From contig QFNN01000136.1 of assembly GCA_003240855.1 (NCBI GenBank), positions 1 to 6,914 on the forward strand: a DNA stretch of 6,914 bases, in the 5' to 3' direction. This document shows, one piece after another, positions 1 to 5,509 of the stretch. Each line of letters begins with the position of its first letter. Positions within the stretch are counted from its first letter, which is position 1. Source of the stretch: Sphingomonas sanxanigenens. GTDB taxonomy: Bacteria; Pseudomonadota; Alphaproteobacteria; Sphingomonadales; Sphingomonadaceae. A program made the position numbers and the translations under genes. The notes below the pieces were generated by a model. That model did no database searches. It saw only the letters and a program-made list of their open reading frames with translations, and was not told where the DNA came from.

Positions 1-148
1 GGCAGGTTCGGCTTAGACACCCAGTTCCTAATTCAGATCAGAGGCTTATGCCACTCCCGCCAACCCTCTCGGCCCAACGCGGTGAATAAGCCGGGCTAAA
101 GGGAAGCGACGCCCACCCCATCGCGGGAGTGAAACGACACAGCAGCGC

Positions 149-177
149 GATCGGGCCGGCGCAGCCCTGGCCCGATC
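149..177. repeat. Inverted repeat, 9-bp stem
   Basis: The arms GATCGGGCC (149-157) and GGCCCGATC (169-177) are perfect reverse complements around an 11-base loop, which itself can pair GGC with GCC. No T-tract follows on either strand, so a classical intrinsic terminator is not supported. It could be a Rho-type 3' end or a protein-binding site. Confidence 0.6.
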
Positions 178-197
178 TCCGCAGCATTGAATAGCGA

Positions 198-216
198 CAA
201 TCCGCGATGCGGATTG
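198..216. repeat. Inverted repeat, 8-bp stem, 3-base loop
   Basis: CAATCCGC (198-205) and GCGGATTG (209-216) are perfect reverse complements separated by GAT. The tight, symmetrical form suits either an RNA hairpin or a dimeric DNA-binding site. It lies 21 bases from the 149-177 hairpin. Confidence 0.6.
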
Positions 217-347
217 CCAACCAGCGCGTCAGCGCCAACCCGCCATGCTGATCGTCACCCGGCAGGGACGAGACCCGTCAGGGGCTCGGTCGGAGTGCAG
301 CGGAGATAGAGCGGCGGTCCCGCAGGGAGGCGCCCCCCCCGCCCAAC

Positions 348-381
348 TTGCCTTTCTCGTCATTTCGATTATATTTTAATC
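348..381 (+). promoter_or_regulatory. Toxin-antitoxin promoter and operator
   Basis: A sigma70-like promoter can be read: -35 TTGCCT (348-353), a 16-base spacer, and -10 TATATT (370-375), in an AT-rich island that stands out from the GC-rich surroundings. Transcription would begin near 382, about 22 bases before the antitoxin start. The inverted repeat GATTA-N5-TAATC (367-381) covers the -10 box. Ribbon-helix-helix antitoxins commonly repress their own operon by binding such palindromes, so this is the likely operator. The promoter is seen in sequence; its control by the antitoxin is inferred. Confidence 0.6.
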
Positions 382-403
382 AGATTGATGGCAGGTGATA
401 AAC

Positions 404-673
404 ATGGCGACTGAGACGAAGGTATTGACCGCGCACGTCCCCTTGGGGCTCGCGGAAAAGGTTGAAGCGATGGCCTCGCGGCTCGAACGCTCGCGCGGCT
501 GGGTGATGAAACAAGCGCTCGCCGCATGGGTCGATCAGGAGGAGGAACGTCACCGGATGACGCTCGAAGCCCTTGATGACGTCGATGCCGGACGGGTGAT
601 CGACCACCAGGCGATCACGGCATGGGCCGACAGCCTTGGGACGGACAAACCGCTGCCCTCACCGATCAAATGA
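404..673 (+). CDS. Ribbon-helix-helix (CopG/ParD-type) antitoxin
   Basis: This is an 89-residue antitoxin, expected to bind and neutralise the toxin encoded just downstream and to repress the operon. Residues about 6-45 have the ribbon-helix-helix layout: a strand (KVLTAHVP), helix 1 (LAEKVEAMASRLE), a turn with RSRGW, then helix 2 (VMKQALAAWVDQEEE). The acidic C-terminal part (ALDDVDAGRVIDHQA) is the typical toxin-wrapping segment of this family. The ATG at 404 is preferred over the in-frame GTG at 395, because AGGTG (393-397) forms a Shine-Dalgarno site 6 bases ahead of the ATG and overlaps that GTG. Its stop overlaps the toxin start (ATGA, 670-673), so translation is coupled. I do not assign a parD symbol, since the exact subfamily needs a profile search. 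Confidence 0.88.
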   Translation: MATETKVLTAHVPLGLAEKVEAMASRLERSRGWVMKQALAAWVDQEEERHRMTLEALDDVDAGRVIDHQAITAWADSLGTDKPLPSPIK

Positions 674-963
674 AGATCCAGTGGACCAGCAAGGCGTCGT
701 CGGACCTTGTGCGTCTGCACGAGCATCTGAGCCCGGTCGCGCCCGAAGCGGCAGCGCGCGTGGTCCAGCAGCTCGCCCACGCACCGGATCGGCTGCTCGA
801 TTATCCGAGGATCGGCGAGAAGCTGGAAGCCTATGAGCCGCGCGAGGTCCGCCGGATCATCGTGGGCAATTACGAGATGCGCTACGAGCTCGTAGCGGCG
901 ACCATCTTCATTCTGCGCCTCTGGCATTGCCGCGAAAACCGCAGCTTCGAGTCGGAGGAGTAA
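670..963 (+). CDS. RelE/ParE-family toxin
   Basis: This 97-residue protein is the toxin of a type II toxin-antitoxin pair. It has the RelE/ParE fold order: an N-terminal strand (IQWTSKA), two helices (residues about 9-38, the second ending AHAPDRLLDYP), then the antiparallel strands. The core EPREVRRIIVGNYEMRYEL (56-74) and the closing TIFILRLWHCRENR (78-91) are the signature. Wording of this kind is closer to ParE-like (gyrase-poisoning) than to RelE-like (mRNA-cleaving) members, but the target cannot be decided from sequence. The start at 670 is chosen because it gives the 4-base ATGA overlap with the antitoxin stop; a longer frame from 622 lies wholly inside the antitoxin gene. The gene is intact, so the pair is probably active and may stabilise the element. 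Confidence 0.88.
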   Translation: MKIQWTSKASSDLVRLHEHLSPVAPEAAARVVQQLAHAPDRLLDYPRIGEKLEAYEPREVRRIIVGNYEMRYELVAATIFILRLWHCRENRSFESEE

Positions 964-1090
964 CGGCGATGGCGCTGGCGACCACGGGCCGCGACGCGGC
1001 GTTCGGCGGCAAAGCCGCCCTGAACACTTATCTGCGCTACGCCGGGCCGGACCGTTTGCACCCAGCCCAGCCGGGCATCAGCATCGGCGC
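964..1090. other. Gap between toxin and 82-residue gene
   Basis: No gene is assigned to these 127 bases. A small hairpin, GGCGGC-AAA-GCCGCC (1005-1019), lies about 40 bases after the toxin stop and may end the toxin-antitoxin transcript, though no T-tract follows. A frame open from an ATG at 969 to 1361 runs through the gap and then across the next gene in the wrong frame. No clear sigma70 promoter for the downstream genes was found. Confidence 0.4.
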
Positions 1091-1339
1091 ATGGCCCTGT
1101 CTCGCAAACGTCGTCGTCGCGCGCCGCGCGGCTGGTCGGACGGTCTCGACGACCTGCACGACTATATGCAGGCGCCAGCGAAGCGCGCGCCGTCCCGCGC
1201 TCGCGCCATCAAAGATTGCGGGCCATTCGCGGTCACGGACGATTGGCCCGAGCGGGTGCCGATCGGCGACGCCGAGTTGCGCGTCATCGAAGGCCATTTG
1301 CGCAAGGAGCTGGACGACCTGTTCGGCCCCCTGCCGTGA
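1091..1339 (+). CDS. Small basic protein paired with recombinase
   Basis: This is an 82-residue hypothetical protein that I do not recognise as a named family. The N-terminus is strongly basic (RKRRRR at 5-10, then APRGW), followed by WSDGLDDLHDYMQ, a second basic patch, and a more acidic C-terminal part (IGDAELRVIEGHLRKELDDLF) that should form an amphipathic helix. The residue pattern looks like real coding sequence: ordered charged and hydrophobic residues, unlike the shadow frames around it. It ends 18 bases before the recombinase start, so the two are very likely co-transcribed. Small basic proteins next to large serine recombinases can be recombination directionality or accessory DNA-binding factors; that role here is inference only. 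The start at 1091 has a weak Shine-Dalgarno and the frame is open upstream, so the true N-terminus is uncertain. Confidence 0.65.
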   Translation: MALSRKRRRRAPRGWSDGLDDLHDYMQAPAKRAPSRARAIKDCGPFAVTDDWPERVPIGDAELRVIEGHLRKELDDLFGPLP

Positions 1340-1357
1340 ACTAAGGAGGATAAGGCC

Positions 1358-3055
1358 ATGACCGACGCCGCCCTTCGCGTCGAGGACACCCCGCCGGTCA
1401 TGGCAATAGCTCGCGCCGCGCTCTATCTGCGCGTTTCCACCGGCCGCCAGGCCGAGAGCGACCTGTCGATCCCCGACCAGCGCCGCCAGATCGAAGGCTA
1501 TTGCCTGTCGCGCGGCTGGGAGGTCGCGGCCGAGTTCGTCGAACCGGGCAACACCGCGACCGATGATCGTCGGCCGGCATTTCAGGCGATGATCGACGCA
1601 GCGATGCAGAAGCCGTCGCCGTTCAACGTGATCCTGGTCCACAGCTTCTCGCGCTTCTTCCGCGACCAGTTTCAGTTCGAGTTCTACGTCCGCAAGCTGG
1701 CGAAGAATGGCGTGCGGCTGATCTCGATTACGCAAGATTTGGGCGACGATCCGATGAGCGTGATGATGCGCCAGATCATGACGCTGTTCGACGAATATCA
1801 GTCGAAAGAGAACGGCAAGCACACGCTGCGATCGATGAAGGAGAATGCGCGGCAAGGCTTCTGGAACGGCGCGCGGCCACCCATCGGCTATCGGATCGTC
1901 GAGGCTGGCCACCGCGGCGCGAAGATCAAGAAGAAGCTGGAGATCGACCCGATCCAGGCCGAGACGGTGCGGCGCATCTACCGGATGGCGCTGAACGGCG
2001 TTGATGACAACGGGCCGATGGGCCTCAAGGCAATCGCGACCTGGCTCAACGACAACAATATCCGCACCCGCGACGGCGGGCGCTGGGGGCTTGGAGCCGT
2101 GCATCAGGTGCTCACCCGCACGACCTATATCGGCCAGCACAAGTTCAACTATCGGGATTATCGCACCAAAGCCCCCAAGCCCGAGAGCGAGCACGCGATC
2201 ATGGAAGTGCCCGCCATCGTCTCGGAGGCGGAGTTCGAGGCCGTGCAGCGGTCGCTCAAGGCACGCAGCCCGAAGATGATGCCGCCGATGGCCGTGGGCG
2301 GCCCAACGCTGCTCACGGGTATCTGCTTCTGCGCGTGCTGCGGCGGCGCAATGACGCTGCGCACCGGCACCAGCAGCGTCGGCCGCGAGTATCGCTATTA
2401 CACTTGCTCCACGAAGGCGCGGCAGGGCGCGAAGGGCTGCCCTGGCATCACGGTCCCGATGGATCGGCTGAACGAAGCCGTAGTCGGGCATCTAGAGTGG
2501 CGACTGCTCGATCCGAAGCGGCTTGAAGAGATGATGGATCAGATTCTCGAACGCCGCGACGAATGGGTGGATCAGCGGCGGCTCCATGTCGCCGATCTGG
2601 AGCGCCGCGCGACCGAGGCCGAAGCGAAGCTCAAGCGACTCTATGACGCGATCGAGAATGGTGTGATCGACGTGAGCGATTCGTCGCTCAAGGATCGGAT
2701 CGCCGAACTGACGGCAACCCGCGATCAAGCCAGGGGCGATGCCGAGCGGGCGGTGGCGCATATCGAGAAGATCGGTCCTGCGATCACGCCAGAGAGCCTG
2801 CGTGCCTTTGCGATGGCGGCGCGCAAGAAGCTGCGTCAGGGCGATGGCTCATTTGCCCGCGATCATATCCGGGCGGTCGCGCAGCGCGTCGAGGTGGTCA
2901 GCAAGACGGAGGTTCGGATTCGCGGCCTGCGCAGTGAGTTGCTCCGAACCCTAACCGCCGCCTCTGGCGTAGAGGCGGCGGTGCTAGGCGTTCGCGCCTT
3001 TGAACCGAAATGGCGCGCCCGGAACGATTCGAACGTCCGACCCTCAGATTCGTAG
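1358..3055 (+). CDS. Large serine recombinase (integrase) ending in tRNA
   Basis: This 565-residue site-specific recombinase should integrate and excise the element by serine-mediated double-strand exchange. The resolvase domain (about 19-165) has YLRVST with catalytic Ser27, and SRFFRD with Arg99 and Arg102. The recombinase DNA-binding domain follows, from GARPPIGYRI (171-180) to about 290. A zinc ribbon uses Cys325/Cys328 with Cys350 and Cys361. A long charged coiled coil spans about 388-471, as expected of large serine integrases. AAGGAGGA at 1343-1350, 7 bases before the ATG, fixes the start firmly. The length is normal and no catalytic residue is missing, so the enzyme looks functional. 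The last 14 residues (552-565, WRARNDSNVRPSDS) are encoded by antisense tRNA-Arg sequence and the TAG stop falls in the anticodon loop, so the native C-terminus was probably different before integration. Confidence 0.95.
   Translation: MTDAALRVEDTPPVMAIARAALYLRVSTGRQAESDLSIPDQRRQIEGYCLSRGWEVAAEFVEPGNTATDDRRPAFQAMIDAAMQKPSPFNVILVHSFSRFFRDQFQFEFYVRKLAKNGVRLISITQDLGDDPMSVMMRQIMTLFDEYQSKENGKHTLRSMKENARQGFWNGARPPIGYRIVEAGHRGAKIKKKLEIDPIQAETVRRIYRMALNGVDDNGPMGLKAIATWLNDNNIRTRDGGRWGLGAVHQVLTRTTYIGQHKFNYRDYRTKAPKPESEHAIMEVPAIVSEAEFEAVQRSLKARSPKMMPPMAVGGPTLLTGICFCACCGGAMTLRTGTSSVGREYRYYTCSTKARQGAKGCPGITVPMDRLNEAVVGHLEWRLLDPKRLEEMMDQILERRDEWVDQRRLHVADLERRATEAEAKLKRLYDAIENGVIDVSDSSLKDRIAELTATRDQARGDAERAVAHIEKIGPAITPESLRAFAMAARKKLRQGDGSFARDHIRAVAQRVEVVSKTEVRIRGLRSELLRTLTAASGVEAAVLGVRAFEPKWRARNDSNVRPSDS
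2954..2982. repeat. 12-bp perfect inverted repeat near tRNA end
   Basis: ACCGCCGCCTCT (2954-2965) and AGAGGCGGCGGT (2971-2982) are perfect reverse complements around a 5-base loop. The repeat lies inside the recombinase coding sequence (around residues TAASGVEAAV) and 28 bases past the 3' end of the tRNA on the minus strand. It could act as the transcript end for the tRNA, whose original terminator was displaced by integration, or as a binding site near the attachment site. A T-poor tail makes a classical intrinsic terminator uncertain. Confidence 0.6.
2986..2999. repeat. Short hairpin with TTCG loop
   Basis: AGGCG (2986-2990), TTCG (2991-2994) and CGCCT (2995-2999) form a 5-bp hairpin between the 12-bp repeat and the tRNA 3' end. 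On the plus strand it is followed only by TTG, so termination of the recombinase message here is unlikely. It may help form or process the tRNA 3' trailer. Confidence 0.4.
3011..3055. other. Probable element attachment site (att) in tRNA 3' half
   Basis: The recombinase reading frame crosses from element sequence into the tRNA acceptor, T arm and anticodon arm, ending at TAG in the anticodon loop. Elements that insert at tRNA 3' ends carry a copy of that 3' end to restore the gene, so the crossover should lie within or beside this segment. The exact core cannot be set, because the matching copy at the far end of the element was not found in the first 390 bases and must lie outside the window if it survives. 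Confidence 0.7.
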
Positions 3056-3087
3056 TCTGATGCTCTATCCAGCTGAGCTACGGGCGC
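3011..3087 (-). tRNA. tRNA-Arg (anticodon ACG)
   Basis: On the minus strand the full cloverleaf can be folded. The acceptor stem is GCGCCCG paired with CGGGCGC, with discriminator G and an encoded CCA (3011-3013). The D arm is GCTC/GAGC, and the anticodon arm is TCAGA-CTACGAA-TCTGA with anticodon ACG at 3051-3053. The variable loop is GGGTC and the T arm is GGACG-TTCGAAT-CGTTC with one G-U pair. The length is 77 with CCA. ACG normally has its A deaminated to inosine by TadA, reading CGU, CGC and CGA. All stems are intact, so the mobile element inserted at its 3' end has preserved it. The 3' half overlaps the recombinase gene, which is transcribed towards it. Confidence 0.97.
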
Positions 3088-3101
3088 GCGGTGGAGGCGG
3101 T

Positions 3102-3130
3102 CACATAGAGGCGTCGGACGAAGCGCGCAA
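3102..3130 (-). promoter_or_regulatory. Possible promoter of tRNA-Arg
   Basis: On the minus strand, TTGCGC (3125-3130) and TATGTG (3102-3107) lie 17 bases apart, which would start transcription near 3095, just ahead of the tRNA 5' end at 3087. A GC-rich stretch follows the -10 box, as is usual for stable-RNA promoters under stringent control. The -10 match is only fair, so this is a candidate. Confidence 0.4.
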
Positions 3131-3140
3131 CCCCGTTGCG
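3126..3140. repeat. Inverted repeat between tRNA and lipoprotein
   Basis: CGCAAC (3126-3131) and GTTGCG (3135-3140) are perfect reverse complements around CCC. The left arm overlaps the proposed -35 box of the tRNA. The right arm contains TTGCGA (3136-3141), a possible -35 box for the divergent lipoprotein gene. Confidence 0.45.
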
Positions 3141-3150
3141 ACATTTTTAC

Positions 3151-3168
3151 CTCCGCTCTAGAGCGGAG
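3151..3168. promoter_or_regulatory. 18-bp perfect palindrome at lipoprotein start
   Basis: CTCCGCTCT joined directly to AGAGCGGAG is a perfect palindrome ending 2 bases before the lipoprotein ATG. Its right arm supplies the only Shine-Dalgarno-like bases (AGAG at 3160-3163, GGAG at 3165-3168). In RNA it can fold as a 7-bp stem with a CUAG loop that hides the ribosome-binding site; in DNA it could be an operator for a dimeric regulator. The symmetry is seen directly; the role is inferred. Confidence 0.5.
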
Positions 3169-3170
3169 CC

Positions 3171-3686
3171 ATGAAATCCGCGCTTTCCGCCTCGCTCATG
3201 GTCGCGTTCCTGCTCGGCGGATGCGCCTCGGGGCCGAATCAATCGCCCTCGCTTGCTCCCCGGCCGATCGAGAAAGTGACGTTCGACGCACCATCGGAGA
3301 ATCCGCCGCCCGCGCCTGTGGCGCCCGACGCCGATCTGCAGAAGCAGATTGACGGCTTCGCCGCACGCATCGGCCAGAGCGCGCGCGATTTCGACGCCGC
3401 TTTGCCCAACGCCCGCGCCGCTATCGACAAGGGCGCGCGCGCACCGCAGGGCAGCGACGCCTGGGTCGTAGCGCAGCAGAGCCTGACGACGCTCCAGACC
3501 GCTGCGGAAGCAAGCTCGTCGGCCCTATCGGACATCGACGAACTCTATCTGGCGCGGCTCGACACTGCGATCGGCGGCGGCAGCGTCGCCGGACTCGACG
3601 CGCTGCGCAGCATCCGCGAGCGCGCCGCCGCGCAGACCACCGCGCAGCGCGAAACGCTGGCGAAGGTCTCCGCCGCCTTCAACTGA
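3171..3686 (+). CDS. Small lipoprotein of unknown function
   Basis: This 171-residue protein carries a short signal peptide and a lipobox, LLGGC, with Cys18 as the lipidation site, so it should be a membrane-anchored periplasmic lipoprotein. Residue 19 is Ala, not Asp, which by the usual rule favours the outer membrane. After the Cys there is a Pro/Ser-rich linker (about 20-54), then a region rich in Ala, Gln, Asp and Arg (55-171) that looks wholly helical. I recognise no family. The ATG at 3171 is the only start that keeps a proper signal peptide; the next Met (residue 10) would leave too few residues. The ribosome site is poor in spacing and lies inside a palindrome. The gene converges on the hydrolase gene, with 7 bases between stop codons and no room for a separate terminator. 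Confidence 0.8.
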   Translation: MKSALSASLMVAFLLGGCASGPNQSPSLAPRPIEKVTFDAPSENPPPAPVAPDADLQKQIDGFAARIGQSARDFDAALPNARAAIDKGARAPQGSDAWVVAQQSLTTLQTAAEASSSALSDIDELYLARLDTAIGGGSVAGLDALRSIRERAAAQTTAQRETLAKVSAAFN

Positions 3687-3693
3687 TCGGGCG

Positions 3694-5505
3694 TCAGTAG
3701 GCCAGCGCCGTCCCGTCCGCGCGCATCTCGGTCGCCGAGGCGTAAACGCGCCCGCCGACCTTATCCATGCGCTCGACGCAGTGATAACGCCCGAAGCCGC
3801 CGTCCGATTTCCCGATCGTCCAGCCCATTGCAGCAAGTTTGGCGCGCGTCGCCTCGGGCACGCCCGATTCGATGCGCAACAGGCCGGTCGGCGACGCCTT
3901 CACGTCTGCGCTGTCCTCGCCCATCGCCTCCGACGATCCCTCATGGTGCCAACGCGGGCTGTCCCCCGCCGCCTGAACGTCGAGGCCATAGTCGACCCGG
4001 TCGACGATGATCTGCGTCTGGCCCTGCGGCTGCATGTCGCCGCCCATCACGCCGAAGGACAGCCAGGGCTTGCCTTCCCGGGACGCGAAACCGGGGATGA
4101 TCGTCTGGAAAGGCCGCTTGCCGGGCGCATAGATGTTGGGATGGCCATCCTGCAGCGAGAAAAGCTGGCCGCGATCCTGGAACATGAAGCCGAGGCCGTC
4201 GGCGACCAGCCCCGATCCCATGCCGCGGAAGTTGGACTGGATCATCGAGACCATCATCCCGTCCTTATCCGCGCAGGTGAAATAGGTGGTGTCGCCGTGG
4301 CTGGGCGCCTGACCGGGGCTGACGCTGGTCGAAATGCGGTCGCGGCGGATGAGTTTGGCGCGCTGGGCGGCATAATCCTTGGACGCCAGCCATTCGATCG
4401 GGATTTTCGCGAAATTGGGATCGGCATAATATCGCGCACGATCCTCATAGGCGAGGCGCTTGGCCTCGGCCTGAAGATGGATCGATTCGGCCGACTGGAA
4501 ACCGGCCGCCCCCATGTCGAACGTCTCTAGAATGTTGAGCATCTGGAGCGTCGCCAGCCCCTGCGTATTCTCGCCGATCGCGTGGACGGTGACGCCGCGG
4601 TAACTGGTGGTCAGCGGCTCGCTCCAAACCGCATGCTGGGAAGCGAGGTCGGCGCGCGTCATCCAGCCGCCGATGCGCTTGAAATAGCGCTCGATCGTGT
4701 CGGCGATCGGCCCGTCATAAAAGGCGTCGCGCCCGCCCGCAGCGATCATGCGGAAGGTCCGCGCGAGATCGGGATTGCGAAATACATCGCCCTCGCCGAG
4801 CAGCTTTCCGCCCGGCGCATAGGTCGCGAAGGCGTTGGCCGTCTCCTCGATCCGGCGCCCCGGACGGCGGAAGCCTTCCATCCCGCGCTGCATGTAGAAA
4901 GCGATGACCGGGGCCAGCGGCACGCCATCTTCGGCCAGCGCGATCGCCGGCTCGAACAGTTCGGCCCATTTCAGGCGGCCATAGCGCTGGTGCATCGTCC
5001 ACCAGCCGTCGACGACGCCCGGCACCGAAACGCTCACCGCGCCGACCGGGGGCAACACGCCGTTCTTCGCGCGCGAACGAGCGACGTCGAGCGTCAGCGC
5101 GCGCGGGCTGTGCCCCGATCCCGCCAGCCCCTGCAGCTTGCCCAGCTTTGGATCCCAGATCATTGCATAGACGTCGCCACCCATGCCGTTGGAGGTTGGT
5201 TCGAGGAAGCCGAGCGCGGCGTTCATCGCGATCGCGGCGTCGACGGCCGATCCGCCTTTGCGCAATATGTCGATCGCGACCATCGTCGCGCGCGGATGGG
5301 CGCAGGCCGCAGCGCCGCTCACGCCATAGACGGCGGACCGGCTGCCATAGCTCGCGCCGACCGGGCGATCGCCGGCATGAACGTCGGGGCGGTGGAGATT
5401 GTCGACCTTGCCTTTGTCGGGCGCGACGCCCGCATCGCTCTGCGCGCGCGCGCCGGCGGCGATGGCGACAGCGGGAATGGTGGCAAGAAAAGTGCGACGG
5501 CGCAT
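3694..5505 (-). CDS. Tat-exported gamma-glutamyltransferase-family protein
   Basis: This 603-residue Ntn-hydrolase precursor belongs to the gamma-glutamyltransferase family, whose members cleave themselves into two subunits to expose a catalytic threonine. The likely cut lies before Thr406 (in GDTTYF), giving a small subunit of 198 residues, close to the family norm. The N-terminus MRRRTFLATIP is a twin-arginine signal peptide with probable cleavage after ARA (residue 21), so the enzyme works in the periplasm. The start at 5505 is preferred over an upstream frame from 5619, because it places the Tat signal at the N-terminus and has GGGGGA 5 bases ahead. Two features differ from the E. coli enzyme: GSGHSP (129-134) stands where the glutamate-binding arginine motif (REMAP) is expected, and GKRPFQT (462-468) stands where a Ser-Ser pair binds substrate. 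GGDMQPQG (488-495) fits the acylase-like branch. The substrate may thus not be glutathione. Confidence 0.9.
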   Translation of the reverse strand: MRRRTFLATIPAVAIAAGARAQSDAGVAPDKGKVDNLHRPDVHAGDRPVGASYGSRSAVYGVSGAAACAHPRATMVAIDILRKGGSAVDAAIAMNAALGFLEPTSNGMGGDVYAMIWDPKLGKLQGLAGSGHSPRALTLDVARSRAKNGVLPPVGAVSVSVPGVVDGWWTMHQRYGRLKWAELFEPAIALAEDGVPLAPVIAFYMQRGMEGFRRPGRRIEETANAFATYAPGGKLLGEGDVFRNPDLARTFRMIAAGGRDAFYDGPIADTIERYFKRIGGWMTRADLASQHAVWSEPLTTSYRGVTVHAIGENTQGLATLQMLNILETFDMGAAGFQSAESIHLQAEAKRLAYEDRARYYADPNFAKIPIEWLASKDYAAQRAKLIRRDRISTSVSPGQAPSHGDTTYFTCADKDGMMVSMIQSNFRGMGSGLVADGLGFMFQDRGQLFSLQDGHPNIYAPGKRPFQTIIPGFASREGKPWLSFGVMGGDMQPQGQTQIIVDRVDYGLDVQAAGDSPRWHHEGSSEAMGEDSADVKASPTGLLRIESGVPEATRAKLAAMGWTIGKSDGGFGRYHCVERMDKVGGRVYASATEMRADGTALAY

Positions 5506-5509
5506 TACA

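Larger units (their letters stand above)
1..347. other. Gene-poor left flank with hairpins
   Basis: No convincing gene is visible in this stretch. The only sizeable open frame (minus strand, 238 down to 38, 66 codons) begins at TTG, has no clear family and is arginine/serine-rich like out-of-frame GC-rich DNA. What can be seen is secondary structure: a 9-bp inverted repeat at 149-177, an 8-bp one at 198-216, and a run of eight C at 333-340. The stretch probably belongs to the same integrated element as the genes to its right, but the window begins inside it, so its nature (the end of a neighbouring gene, a transfer or regulatory region) cannot be settled. Confidence 0.5.

Noticed and set aside
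38..238. Minus-strand open frame of 66 codons
   Set aside because: It starts with TTG, has only a weak ribosome site and an arginine/serine-rich translation, and spans two strong hairpins. It is not supported as a gene.
395..403. GTG start giving the antitoxin three extra residues
   Set aside because: The GTG is part of the AGGTG ribosome site serving the ATG at 404.
927..1361. Plus-strand open frame of 144 codons between toxin and recombinase
   Set aside because: Its second half is the wrong frame of the 82-residue gene, and it starts inside the toxin gene. The 969-1090 part is noted as unexplained, not as a gene.
1037..2491. Minus-strand open frame of 484 codons opposite the recombinase
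   Set aside because: It lies antisense to a recombinase with clear catalytic and zinc-ribbon motifs. Long antisense frames are common in GC-rich DNA, and its Arg/Ala/His-rich translation shows no family.
2863..3144. Minus-strand open frame containing APVAQLDRASDYES
   Set aside because: This string is the well-known false translation across tRNA DNA; the frame covers the tRNA-Arg gene.
3781..4530. Plus-strand open frame of 249 codons
   Set aside because: It is antisense to the hydrolase gene and has a low-complexity translation with no motif.
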